Origin: VAZQ01 sp963807865
GTDB lineage: Bacteria; Pseudomonadota; Alphaproteobacteria; Rhizobiales; Xanthobacteraceae
Direction of reading: 5' to 3'
Assembly (NCBI GenBank): GCA_963807865.1
Contig: CAWEDK010000037.1
Span: 18,535 to 82,534 of the forward strand
DNA length: 64,000 nucleotides
The notes below the pieces were generated by a model. The model saw only the letters and a program-made list of their open reading frames with translations, did no database searches and was not told the DNA's origin. The position numbers were made by a program, and so were the translations under genes. Below, piece after piece: positions 38,967-48,136 of the stretch (the stretch's first letter is position 1; the number at the start of each line of letters is the position of its first letter).

Positions 38967-40082
38967 CTACGCCGCCGCGGCCTTGCCGATGGCGGCGTTG
39001 ACCCGCGGCATGACCTCCTCGGCCATCAACTGCATCGAGCGCTTGCCAAGCGCCGGATCGACCCAGTCCATGCCGGCATAGACCAGCTCGCCGAAATCGC
39101 CGATCTCTTCCCGCAGCGCCAGCAGTTCGTCCACCACTTTGTTGACGCTGCCGTGGATCGTGCAGTGATCCTCGACGTAGTCGAGCGTGATCTCGTCGTC
39201 GGGCTGCTCCTTGTGGCTCTTGAACACATAGAGCCGCTTGCCGCGCTTCATCTTCGCCCACATCTGGCTCCAGTAGAACTTGTAGGGGCTGTCGGGATCG
39301 TCGCGGCCGTAGCGCTCCGCGACCTTGTCGTCGTCGGCCACGCAGATCGCCCGCGCCACCCGCCAGTCGGCGACCTTGGCCTCGGCTGCCCGACCTCCGC
39401 CCTGCCCTTCTTGTAGTTCTCCCAGTGCGACTTGAGGTGCTTCGACAGCAGGAAGTTGGCCGACAGCGGATGGAAGTCGCGCTTGCCCATGAGCGACGAC
39501 GCCGGGCGAGAACGGCGCGACCACCGTGCCGACGATCTCCGGCCGCGGCTGCTGGTAGGGCTTGCCGAAATAGCCGACGCCGATCGGCAGCGCCTGCGTC
39601 TGCCGCGGTCGACACCTTGAACCGGTTGTCCGGAAAGTCGATGTCGTAGGGCGGCTCGCGCTCCCAGATCGCCAGGATCACGTCGATCGCCTCGGCGAAC
39701 ATCTTGTTGCGATCCTCGCCCAGGATGCCGAGCGCTTCGGCGTCCGAGGTCAGCGCGCCCGGGCTGACGCCGAGGATGAAGCGGCCTTCTGACAGGTGGT
39801 CGAACATCGCCGGCGTGCTGCGCGATCAGCACCGGATGCATGTGGGACAGATTGGTCGTGCCGGTCGCAAGCTTGATCTGCTTGCGTGTCCGAGATCAGC
39901 GTTGCGTGGAACAGCATGCTGTTGGTGATGTTCTCGCAGCGATCGGTCAGGTGCTCGCCCATGAAGGCGTCATAGAAGCCGAGCTGGTCGGCGAGGATGA
40001 TGGCTTCGCGATCCTCCTTCAAGGTCTCGGTCCAGCTCCGGTGCATCGGATGCACCGGCATGGTGAAGTAGCCCAATCGCAT
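38967..40082 (-). pseudogene. LLM-class (luciferase-like) flavin-dependent monooxygenase, at least five frame breaks
   Basis: From ATG 40082 the sequence reads MRLGYFTMPVHPMHRSWTET, the usual start of these FMNH2-dependent monooxygenases. The rest of the protein can be followed through all three frames in order: IKLATGTTNLSHMHPVLIAQ; MFDHLSEGRFILGVSPGALT; IGVGYFGKPYQQPRPEIVG; GKRDFHPLSANFLLSKHLK; EAKVADWRVARAICVADDD; and the intact C-terminus to 38967. Each joint needs one base removed. The pieces are otherwise undamaged, so either a very young pseudogene or poor local sequence. Substrate unknown; the family includes alkanesulfonate- and alkane-type enzymes. Confidence 0.78.
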
Positions 40083-40340
40083 GGTTTGATGCCCTGCTCG
40101 TGAGATTCCGGAGGCCCCCCAGCGGGAAATGCGCTGGAAACGAGGCTATCAGGCCCAATTTCACGGTTTCGCACAAGCGCCATTTTCACGGCGTCGCAAG
40201 CCCGCGCACTATTCAATCTGGTACGCCGGTGTGCCCGCGCATCGCAAAGGCGCGTTGTGTGACGCACATCACATCCGCCCGACCGGGAGCGAACTACGCT
40301 CGCCATATTCCCGGGGAGCAAGCTCCGGCAACGACGGGGG

Positions 40341-40457
40341 ATGGCGATGTGCGTTGAAACAATTTCCGCAAGCCTGGCAGCAGGCATCCTGATCGCAGCG
40401 GTGGCCATGACTTTCTATTTTGGGCACTGCGTCTGGTTCGCCGTCGACTGCCTCTAG
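40341..40457 (+). CDS. Possible 38-residue single-span membrane protein
   Basis: ATG 40341 opens a 38-codon frame, MAMCVETISASLAAGILIAA then VAMTFYFGHCVWFAVDCL, with one convincing membrane helix. The upstream acggggg is only a weak ribosome site. It fills the gap between the LLM gene and the hydrolase gene. No family recognised. Confidence 0.35.
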   Translation: MAMCVETISASLAAGILIAAVAMTFYFGHCVWFAVDCL

Positions 40458-40684
40458 CATTTTTTACCAAGCGTTCGCCGGTCGCAGCCTTACCGCGCAG
40501 GCTTTGGCGACGGCGCCGGAGATCGTGCAGGACGTTCTGGCGTCCCGCCGAGCAACGCTCTCCCCTCTCATCCGCCTAGACAAGTTCTTCCTCCCAAACG
40601 CCCGAACCGTGTTCCCGGTCACATCCCGCGGGCCGCGGCTGTCCGATCCTCCAGGCAGAGAGAGCTTCAACCGGAGGATCAATC

Positions 40685-42442
40685 ATGTGCCAGCAATCGT
40701 CGACGCAAAGCCGTCGCGCTTCCGCCCACGGTGCCGTCGCCGCCGGTGCAGTCGCGATCTTGCTCGCAGTTCAGAGCGGCGCCTTCGCGCAGCCCAATCC
40801 CGCGCCCGCTCCGATCACCAAGGCCGGCGCCACCCGGCAGGTCGGCATCTGGTCGGTCGACGGCTGGAACCGGGGCAACGTCGGTTCGCATTGCAGCGCC
40901 GAGCGCCCGGTGCGCGGAGCCGCCCCCGGCATGCACAGCCTGCAGTTTGCACTCGTCCGCATTCAGGGCGGGTACCGCATCGCTCTCGCCGCCGAGGACT
41001 GGGAGTTTGAGCTGGAGTCCTCTTTCCCAGTCGAACTGATCGCGCCGCCGGTCCTACAGCGCGCCGGCAAGGCAATCGCCGTCAGTCCGAAGATCGTCAT
41101 CGTGGACCTAGGCCCGAGCGGCGAGATGATGCAGCAACTCGCCAAGCTGCCGGCGCTCGAGGTCAAGACCGCGCAGACGGTATTCAGACTGCCGCTCGAA
41201 GGCTTCGCCGAAGCCCTCGCGGCGACCGAATCGTGTTTCGCGAAACTCAAGCGCGCTGACGCCACGACCGACGGCACGGCAGCCAAGGTTACGCGCGTCA
41301 GCACCGCCCCGGCCGACGCGCCGGCGACTTCCGGCCAGCCGATCAAGTCCGAGCAGGAGTTGATCGAGGAGCACACGTTCCTGACGGCCACCGGCCCGCG
41401 CGGCACCTTCCGGCTGGAAGCGTTCATCGTCCGCCCCGCCAAGGCCGAGGGCAAGCTACCGATCGCCCTGATCACGCATGGCAAGAACCTCAAGGCCGAA
41501 GACAATCAGCAACTGCGCGCGGACTACTACGCGCCGCAGGCGCGCGACTTCGCCAGCCGCGGCTGGATGTCGGTCGTCGTGATCCGGCGCGGCTATGGCC
41601 AGTCGGACGGCATCCCGGGCGTGTCCCGCGGCGCCGCCTACATGGGCTGCCAGAATGCCGACCTGGTCCGCGGCTTCGACATCGAGGCGGACGATCTCGC
41701 CGCCGCGCTGCAGGTGATCGCCGCACGGCCGGATGCCGATGCTTCACGCGTGATTGCAGTCGGGCAGTCGCTTGGCGGCGGCGCCGTGCTGGCGTTCGCG
41801 GCTCGCCGGCCGGCCGGCTTGATCGGTGTGGTCAACGTCTCGGGGGGCGTGTGGCGCTCGGACGGCGACGGTGTGTGCGACTTCGACGCGGTGGCTTCGG
41901 CGATGGCCACGTTCGGCGCCCGCACCCGCGTGCCGACGCTCTGGCTCTATGCCGAGAACGACAGTCTGTTCCCGCCGGCAGTCGTCGCCCGCATGCATGC
42001 CGCCTACACGGAAGCCGGCGGTCTCGCGAAGCTGTGGATGTTCCCGCCGGTGCTCAACGACGGCCACAACCTGTTCGCCGACTTCGGCGGACGCGTGAAA
42101 TGGCTGCGCGCGCTTGATCGGTTCATGCAGGCGCACCGCATGCCGAACACCAACGTCGCACGGGTCGAGAACGTGATGACCTCGATCAAGCTCGCGGATA
42201 ACACCCGCCCGGTGGTCGAAGAGTACTTCTCCACCCCGACCCCCAAGCTGCTGGTGGCGTCCCCCTCGGGCAAGGTCGCCTTCTGGACCGCCAACCCGGC
42301 CGACATCAATGGCGCCCGCAAGCGCGCGCTGGCGCGGTGCAGCGAGAAGGCGGGCGCGGAATGCATGGTGGTGATGGAGAACCACGACCTCGTGAAGCCG
42401 ATCGTCACCGGCTTGCTCAAGGCCGAAGCTTCAGAGAACTGA
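40685..42442 (+). CDS. Secreted multidomain alpha/beta hydrolase (dienelactone-hydrolase-like)
   Basis: A 585-residue exported protein. Signal peptide about residues 15-36 (AVAAGAVAILLAVQSGAFAQ). Residues 45-180 form an extra N-terminal domain (GIWSVDGWNRGNVGSHCSAE...) that recalls invasion-associated locus B-type domains. The hydrolase domain (about 225-500) has IALITHGKNL, the nucleophile elbow VIAVGQSLGGGAVLAF with Ser, an Asp in LWLYAENDSLFPP and the His in LNDGHNLFADFGG. The last 60 residues (GKVAFWTANPADINGARKRA...C...CMVV) form a small Cys-paired tail like DUF4189. Ribosome site cggagg upstream. The natural ester or amide substrate is unknown. A strong terminator follows. Confidence 0.82.
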   Translation: MCQQSSTQSRRASAHGAVAAGAVAILLAVQSGAFAQPNPAPAPITKAGATRQVGIWSVDGWNRGNVGSHCSAERPVRGAAPGMHSLQFALVRIQGGYRIALAAEDWEFELESSFPVELIAPPVLQRAGKAIAVSPKIVIVDLGPSGEMMQQLAKLPALEVKTAQTVFRLPLEGFAEALAATESCFAKLKRADATTDGTAAKVTRVSTAPADAPATSGQPIKSEQELIEEHTFLTATGPRGTFRLEAFIVRPAKAEGKLPIALITHGKNLKAEDNQQLRADYYAPQARDFASRGWMSVVVIRRGYGQSDGIPGVSRGAAYMGCQNADLVRGFDIEADDLAAALQVIAARPDADASRVIAVGQSLGGGAVLAFAARRPAGLIGVVNVSGGVWRSDGDGVCDFDAVASAMATFGARTRVPTLWLYAENDSLFPPAVVARMHAAYTEAGGLAKLWMFPPVLNDGHNLFADFGGRVKWLRALDRFMQAHRMPNTNVARVENVMTSIKLADNTRPVVEEYFSTPTPKLLVASPSGKVAFWTANPADINGARKRALARCSEKAGAECMVVMENHDLVKPIVTGLLKAEASEN

Positions 42443-42474
42443 TCGCCGCGACGCCACCAACGGTCCTAAGCACG

Positions 42475-42502
42475 ACCGCCCGCCTCCATCGAGGCGGGCG
42501 GT
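42475..42502 (+). terminator. Strong hairpin between convergent genes
   Basis: accgcccgcctc / gaggcgggcggt is a perfect 12-bp stem with a catc loop, followed by ttcgcgttt. It lies between the hydrolase gene (+) and the unknown secreted protein gene (-), so it can stop transcription from both sides. The T-run is weak. Confidence 0.75.
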
Positions 42503-42569
42503 TCGCGTTTCGGAATCGGCAAACGGCGGCCTCGCGCGGGCATTGCACCGTTGGTCGGGGGGCGCTCCC

Positions 42570-43727
42570 TCACCTCGTCTTGCGCTTCTTCTTCGCGTTC
42601 GCTGGCTTGGGCTCCGGCGGCGGCGCGACCAGCGGGAGCGGCACCGGATCGCCACCGTACTCCTGATTTACCACGAAGCACTGGTAGTAGCGCTCGGCCG
42701 GAACGTCCTTGGCGATGGCGCAATAGTGGAACGGGTAGAGCTGGTTCTCGTTTCGGTACATCGCATACGGCCCGACCAGGAAGCGGCCGGACCCATCGAA
42801 AGAGCCCCCGACCCGGTCGATCTTCCCGGTGAGACTCGGTTCGACCGCCAGAATCGCGTCGCGCAATTCATCGTCCTTGACGAAGTTGTCGGGCAATTGG
42901 TCGAACGGACCGTCGAACGAGTTGTTGACCCTGGAATTGGCCTCGAACACGCCGATCAGGATCTTTCGATTCATCCGCAGATCGAGGTAGTAGGCAAAGC
43001 CGGTTCGCACCCCGATCAGGATGCGGTTGGTGAGGGCCGACTGCCGGAACTGATCCGGAATTCTGACGGTCTCATCCAGAATGTAATGGAAGACCTTCAG
43101 GGCCGGATTGAACACCAGGAAGAATCGCATGCCGGAATCGTCGAAAACCGGCCCGAGATATTTCTCGTCGACACCGATAACGTGCGCCGGCGGAACCACC
43201 TTCGACAGGTCGTTCAATTCGAACACGACCTGCTTTTCCCTGAAGGTAACGCGATAGACGAGATAGTCGATTTTCTCGACCAGCACGCCGTCCGCCTGAT
43301 CGAACACGTTGTAGGTGAGCGGCGCTTCCGCCTTCCATTCCTGCAGATCTTCAAAATAGGCGAAGTGCAGCTTGCCCTTGTCGCGGTCCATCATGTCCAG
43401 GCGGAGATTGCCGGCGTACCGCACTCCCTGGCTGTAGAAGTTGAAGTAGTAGTAGTTCTCGGTCGGGTAGACCTTGACCCGATCCGGCAGGCTTTCCAGC
43501 ACGAAGGTCAGCATCGCCTTCGGGTCGGACAGCGGCAGCACCGTGTCGTTGGTGATGTCCTCGATATAGTTCTGGTGCGTGTAGAGTCTCGGACGGGTGC
43601 CGGCGGCCGCTCCGCTGAAGCTCGCCAGCAGAAGCGCTGCGGCCAACAGCGACGAAATAGACGCTAACGCCTTGTGGTCACCGCGGACGCCATGTCGGCA
43701 GACCCGGGGCCAGGATACGCATATCAT
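42570..43727 (-). CDS. Secreted protein of unknown function beside the H-x-P repeat protein
   Basis: About 385 residues with a signal peptide (ALASISSLLAAALLLASFSG-AAAG). The mature part is rich in Tyr, Phe and Asp and beta-like throughout (ENYYYFNFYSQGVRYAGNLR, LHFAYFEDLQEWKAEAPLTY, DGPFDQLPDNFVKDDELRDA), ending in a basic Pro/Lys tail (PPPEPKPANAKKKRKTR). ATG 43727 has ggaggt eleven bases upstream and is preferred to 43757. It starts about 90 bases after the stop of the giant repeat protein on the same strand, so the two are probably one operon. I do not recognise the family. Confidence 0.7.
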   Translation of the reverse strand: MICVSWPRVCRHGVRGDHKALASISSLLAAALLLASFSGAAAGTRPRLYTHQNYIEDITNDTVLPLSDPKAMLTFVLESLPDRVKVYPTENYYYFNFYSQGVRYAGNLRLDMMDRDKGKLHFAYFEDLQEWKAEAPLTYNVFDQADGVLVEKIDYLVYRVTFREKQVVFELNDLSKVVPPAHVIGVDEKYLGPVFDDSGMRFFLVFNPALKVFHYILDETVRIPDQFRQSALTNRILIGVRTGFAYYLDLRMNRKILIGVFEANSRVNNSFDGPFDQLPDNFVKDDELRDAILAVEPSLTGKIDRVGGSFDGSGRFLVGPYAMYRNENQLYPFHYCAIAKDVPAERYYQCFVVNQEYGGDPVPLPLVAPPPEPKPANAKKKRKTR

Positions 43728-43818
43728 CTCGAGAACAGACCTCCGGTTTCGAACCATTTGGGTTCAAGTCCGCCCCCGAGTCGTCGACCGATCGGGCCGT
43801 CCCGGCCCGCGGTTCTCA

Positions 43819-46800
43819 TTACCTCACGACCGATCCAACCGGCTTGTGCTGCGGCTGCGGCTGTGGCTGTGGCTTCGAGCCCGCCGGTTGGTGCACCGGC
43901 TTCGAGCCTGCCGGCTGATGTACCGGCTTCGAGCCTGCCGGCTGGTGTACCGGTTTCGAGCCTGCCGGCTGATGTACCGGCTTCGACCCGGGCGGCTGAT
44001 GCACCGGCTTCGACCCAGGCGGCTGATGCTGCTGCACCGAACCAGGTGGCTTGTGTTGCTGTACCGAACCCGGCGGCTGATGCGCCGGTTTCGAGCCAGG
44101 CGGCTGATGCACCGGCTTCGAGCCAGGTGGCAGATGCTGCTGCACCGAACCAGGTGGCTTGTGTTGCTGTACCGAACCCGGCGGCTGATGCGCCGGTTTC
44201 GAACCAGGCGGCTGATGAATGCCACCCGAACCAGGCGGCACGTGCTGTGGCTTCGAGCCGGGCGGCAGATGCTGTTGCACCGATCCGGGTGGCTTGTGCT
44301 GCTGCTGTTGCGATACCGCCGGTAGATGCTGCTGCGACGCCGGTGGCTTGTGCTGCTGCTGCTGCGATACAGCCGGCAGATGCTGTTGCGACGCAGGCGG
44401 CTTGTGCTGCTGCTGTTGCGATACAGCCGGCTGATGCTGTTGCGACGCAGGCGGCTTGTGCTGCTGCTGTTGCGACACAGCCGGCAGATGCTGCTGCGAC
44501 GCAGGCGGCTTGTGCTGCTGCTGTTGCGACACCGCCGGCTGATGCTGTTGCGACGCAGCCGGCTAGGGTGCTGCTGCGACACGCCGCCGGCAGATGCAGC
44601 TGCGACGCAGGCGGCTTGTGCTGTTGCGATACCGCCGGAAGATGCTGCTGCGACGCAGGCGGCTTGTGCTGCTGCGATACCGCCGGCTGATGCTGCTGCG
44701 ACGCAGCTGGCTGGTGCTGCTGCGACACGGCCGGCAGATGCTGCTGCGACGCCGGCGGCTTGTGCTGTTGCGATACAGCCGGAAGATGCTGCTGTGACGC
44801 AGGCGGCTTGTGCTGCTGCGACACCGCCGGCAGATGCAGCTGTGACGCAGGCGGCTTGTGCTGCTGCGACACGGCCGGCAGATGCTGCTGCGACGCCGGT
44901 GGCTTGTGCTGCTGAGACACGGCCGGCAGATGCTGCTGCTTAGAAATCCAGGGCTGGTGCTGCTGAGACACAGCCGGCTGGTGCTGCTTGGAAACCCAGG
45001 GCTGGTGCTGCGACGACGCGGCCGGCTGGTGTTGCTGCGACACAGCCGGCTGGTGCTGCTTGGAAATCCAAGGCTGGTGCTGCGCCGATGCGGCCGGCTG
45101 ATGCTGCTTCGAAATCCAGGGCTGGTGCTGCTGAGACACAGCCGGCTGGTGCTGCTGCGACGCCGCCGGCTGATGCTGCTTAGAAACCCAGGGCTGGTGC
45201 TGCTGCGACACCGTCGGCTGATGCTGCTTGGAAATCCAGGGCTGGTGCTGCTTGGAAACCCAGGGCTGGTGCTGCTGCGACACCGTCGGCTGATGCTGCT
45301 TGGAAGCCCAGGGCTGGTGCTGCGACGACGCCCACGGCTGGTGAGAGCCAAGCGGCACATGCGTGTAGGAGCCGGGCGGCCAATGCGTGCGCGAGCCGGG
45401 CGGCCAATGCTGGATCGAGCCCGGTGGCCAATGCCGCACCGAGCCGGGCGGCCAGTGTTGGACCGAGCCGGGCGGCCAATGCCGGATCGAACCGGGCGGC
45501 CAGTGCCGAACTGAACCTTCTGGCCAATGCGAGCCATACCGGTTGTGGCTCATCGCTGGCCAATGCGAGCCATACCGGTAGTGACTGTATTCCGAGCTAT
45601 GCGAGCCCCAGCGCGAATGGCTTACAGTCGGTGAATGGCCGGGCTCGTAGATCATCACCGGCGGTGGCGCCATCACCGGCACAAACCCATACGACTGGCC
45701 TTCGCAGAACTCGTAAATGGCGATATCGCCGATCTTGGTGGCGTCGTCCCGTGTCATTTCCTCGGCGATCACACTGCCGCTGGCATCGACATTGACATCC
45801 ACGTCGATGAGATACGACTGATCGAGACCGACGTTCTCGGTGGCGTAGCCTTGCTGTGGGTTGAGATCGGCATAAGCCGAGGCAGGCGCCAGTTCGGCGT
45901 ACAGATTTTCCTTCAATCCCTGGATGCCGTGAACCTCCGAGGGATCACCTTCGGCCTGCTGGGCGCCGGCCGGCGCACGGCACATGCCGATCGGCGAACA
46001 TAGCGAGTCGCCGGTGATCCACACATACTGGTTCGGCTGCTGCTGATCGATGGTCCACGACGGCGTGTAGCCGTAGCCGAACGCAGCACCGCCCGCGCAG
46101 TTGGCGAACATGTACGGCGTGCCTTCCGCGAAGCGGAAATACGAGCCGACGTCATAACGGCCGACCGGACGCCAGACGCCGTCCTGGTGCAGCTCGTAGC
46201 GCAACGTGCGGGCCTCGTGCGGCGTGGCAAACGGATTGACCACGTCCAAACCGAGGTTGCGGATGCCGCCGCGCTCGGCGAGCAGCATCACGGGCTTGTC
46301 CGAGCATTGCGGAAACGTGATGTCGCTGACCGGGCGGCTCAGTCCCGCCCGGGCGACGTCCTGCGGATTGAAGAAGAAGTCGGGCACCAGAAACTCGCGC
46401 CGGATATCCGACGTATCGAAGCTCCCGTCCTGACCGATCTTGATCGACCAGACTTGATTGCGCTTCTCGTCGTCCGGCAGGCTGTTCCAGGTCGCCGCCT
46501 CGCCGAGATCCGGGCTGCTGGCGACCGAATAGTAGAGCCGGGTTTCGCCGTTCGCGGACGCGCGTCCGACGCCGAGCCCCCAGACCCGCCGGCCGTTCGC
46601 CGCGATGTTCCAGCACTCCGGCGACAATTGAAACTGCCCCGTCGGACAGTTCGCGATGCTCGCCTGGGAACCCGGATTGAACGGGATCGGCGGCAGGCTG
46701 GCCTGCTGCCTGGTGTTTGCGTCGAGAAAATTGGAGCGGCCCTGCACGCCATGATCATAGAAACCCAGGTCCGCGCCATCGCTGGAGCGAATCCGATGGA

Positions 46801-47416
46801 TCATGCCGGTCTCCATATCGGAGACAAACAACTGCTGGTTCCAGCGATCGTACGCGATGTTGCCCAGCGCAGCGCCACTGTTCGGCCGGCCGTTGAGCGT
46901 CACGTTCGCGAACGGCCTCGGCGTGTAGCCGGCGCGCGGATCGAGTTTGTAGATCGTACCGGGCCCGCCGCTCGTGCCCCACATGCCCCGCATCCACTGC
47001 GAATTGTCCGGCGTGCGATGCAGGCCGAACGCCGCAGTCGCAGACAGGTAGATGTTCGGCGAACTCTCGTTGTCGAGCGCAACCCCGAAGACCTGTCCGA
47101 CTTGATTTGCCGTCACCGGGTTGCGTTGCGGTTCGTTGATCCAGTGATCGCCCTGCGGCGGACGGCCCGGTGACCGCAAGTCGATGATGCTTGCCGAAGT
47201 CCCTTGCGGGTCGATGACGGTCATCGATCCGCCGGGGACGGTCGTCGACGTCGTACCGGAAAACCGCGTCACCACGGCCTCGCCGGGACGCAGCGGCTGC
47301 TGCGCCATCGAGGATTGCGATCCGGTCGCCAGCAGCGGAAGCGCAACGAGAACGGCCGGCAGAATTGCTCTCAGCCACAGCGCGCCACACGCGCCGGCGC
47401 GCCCTGACTTCAGCAT
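43819..47416 (-). CDS. Large secreted protein with an N-terminal propeller-like domain and an H-x-P octapeptide repeat tail (net +1 frame break at about 44555-44585)
   Basis: About 1200 residues. A signal peptide (RAILPAVLVALPLLATGSQS) precedes a globular part of about 600 residues that looks like a secreted beta-propeller or NHL-type fold (GVALDNESSPNIYLSATAAF, NIAYDRWNQQLFVSDMETGM, GDSLCSPIGMCRAPAG). I cannot assign a family. From about residue 620 it becomes pure repeat: HWPPGS-x-x units, then H-Q-P-x-x-S-x-Q and H-L/K-P-x-x-S-Q-Q octads, then after the frame break HKPPASQQHLPAVSQQQQ and HQPPGSKPV units to the stop at 43819. The tail has no acidic residues and one His per unit, so it may bind metal, polyphosphate or cell wall. 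The frame break (two +2 slips) may be real repeat slippage. ATG 47416 precedes the signal peptide; a GTG at 47443 is possible. Confidence 0.75.
43839..45560 (-). repeat. Degenerate tandem repeat, 24-bp unit, coding for H-x-P octapeptides
   Basis: About 1.7 kb of head-to-tail units of 24 bp (minus-strand consensus approximately cac cag ccg gcg gtg tcg cag cag), with 27- and 30-bp variants towards 43839 (HQPAGSKPV and HLPAVSQQQQ). Neighbouring units are more alike than distant ones, in at least four blocks: WPPGS, QPW-S, L/KP-SQQ and PPGSKP, which is expected if the array grows by slippage or unequal exchange. Long open frames on the other strand are by-products of the repeat. Confidence 0.85.
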
Positions 47417-47719
47417 CGCTTTGCCATTCCCAAATGGACGCACAAAACGCCCCAGCCGTCATTCCGGCAAAAACACTAGGCGGTTTTTTCGGCGATGGGA
47501 AGCTGGCCGCAGATGGAACTTGCGCGCGCGCCGTACAGTAATATCGGCGCTAACTATCGGCGCCGGTGACGGATTATCGTGCCGATGACATCGTGATCGC
47601 GGCTTCCGAGGATGCTCCTTCTGAGCGCAAGCGGGGGGCGACCACCGACAATGAAGACCAGTGGGTCGATTCGAGTCCGATGGTAAAATGATCGGCCCGT
47701 TAGACGCCGGACTTTTTTA
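47417..47719. other. Upstream region of the repeat-protein gene
   Basis: About 300 bases with no gene recognised. It should contain the promoter of the minus-strand secreted-protein operon. No operator is obvious. Confidence 0.3.
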
Positions 47720-47868
47720 TTGAGTGTGGGAACGTTTTCGGACCTTCCGAGCTTAAGTCCATACGGACACATAAGCTCGGTGCTGCGTGGCTTCACTCAC
47801 GGGCATCAGGCCCCGTCCAATGAAACTCCGCCGCGCGGGTTACGCCGCTGCGGCGGAGTTTTCATATT
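47720..47868 (+). ncRNA. Candidate structured small RNA ending in an intrinsic terminator
   Basis: No coding frame fits, but the + strand folds well. tgagtg (47721-47726) can pair with cactca (47794-47799). Inside it a perfect 9-bp stem ccgagctta / taagctcgg (47747-47755 with 47772-47780) is capped by gtcc-atac-ggac. acggg / cccgt (47799-47803 with 47812-47816) gives a third hairpin, and a 12-bp terminator stem follows. The pattern of nested perfect stems plus terminator is that of a small RNA. I do not recognise an established family. The promoter is not obvious. Confidence 0.45.
47823..47866 (+). terminator. Intrinsic terminator
   Basis: aaactccgccgc (47823-47834) pairs perfectly with gcggcggagttt (47850-47861), followed by tcatatt. 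A 12-bp GC-rich stem ending in T residues, so it works best on the + strand, where it would end the candidate RNA. Confidence 0.75.
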
Positions 47869-48082
47869 CACCGCGCTTGTGGTCACGGCGTTTAAGAAAG
47901 CACAGACTCCGCCCTCGTTGCTTCGCGCGCAACAGCGCGACCCATCTGTGCATCACCCGTTACAGTCACGTTGCCGATCTCGGGAGTGGCCACTCATTCT
48001 CTCTTGCGTAAAGGCGGACCTTAGGAAGGCCGCTCCCGCAAGCGGCTGAATGCGGGGACCAAAAACCATGGCTGCTAGGTTT

Positions 48083-48136
48083 TGGTGGGCGCACCAGGGC
48101 TCGAACCTGGGACCCGCTGATTAAGAGTCAGCTGCT
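48083..48136 (-). tRNA. 3' fragment of tRNA-Lys(CUU), probable attachment (att) site
   Basis: Read on the minus strand, 48136-48083 gives the anticodon arm (agcagctgactcttaatcag, anticodon CTT), the variable loop, the T arm (ccaggttcgagccctgg) and the acceptor 3' strand with encoded CCA. The D arm and 5' acceptor strand are missing: the match stops at 48136 and unrelated sequence follows. A truncated tRNA 3' end is what tyrosine-recombinase islands leave at the far att site. The fragment joins chromosome on its CCA side (left), so the island should lie to the right. Not a functional tRNA. Confidence 0.85.

Noticed and set aside
43674..44690. Long plus-strand frames rich in Ala/Cys/Arg across the repeat array
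   Set aside because: They arise because the 24-bp unit is open in several frames on both strands; the minus strand has a signal peptide, a globular domain and repeat-coherent coding.
43819..45560. CRISPR array
   Set aside because: The units are contiguous and coding, without unique spacers, and no cas gene is present. I found no CRISPR in the window.
47720..48049. Protein-coding gene from 47720
   Set aside because: The frame has no ribosome site and no motif, and runs through the terminator stem at 47823-47861; the hairpin pattern is better explained as RNA.
48083..48136. Functional tRNA-Lys
   Set aside because: The D arm and the 5' acceptor strand are missing; only the 3' part is present.
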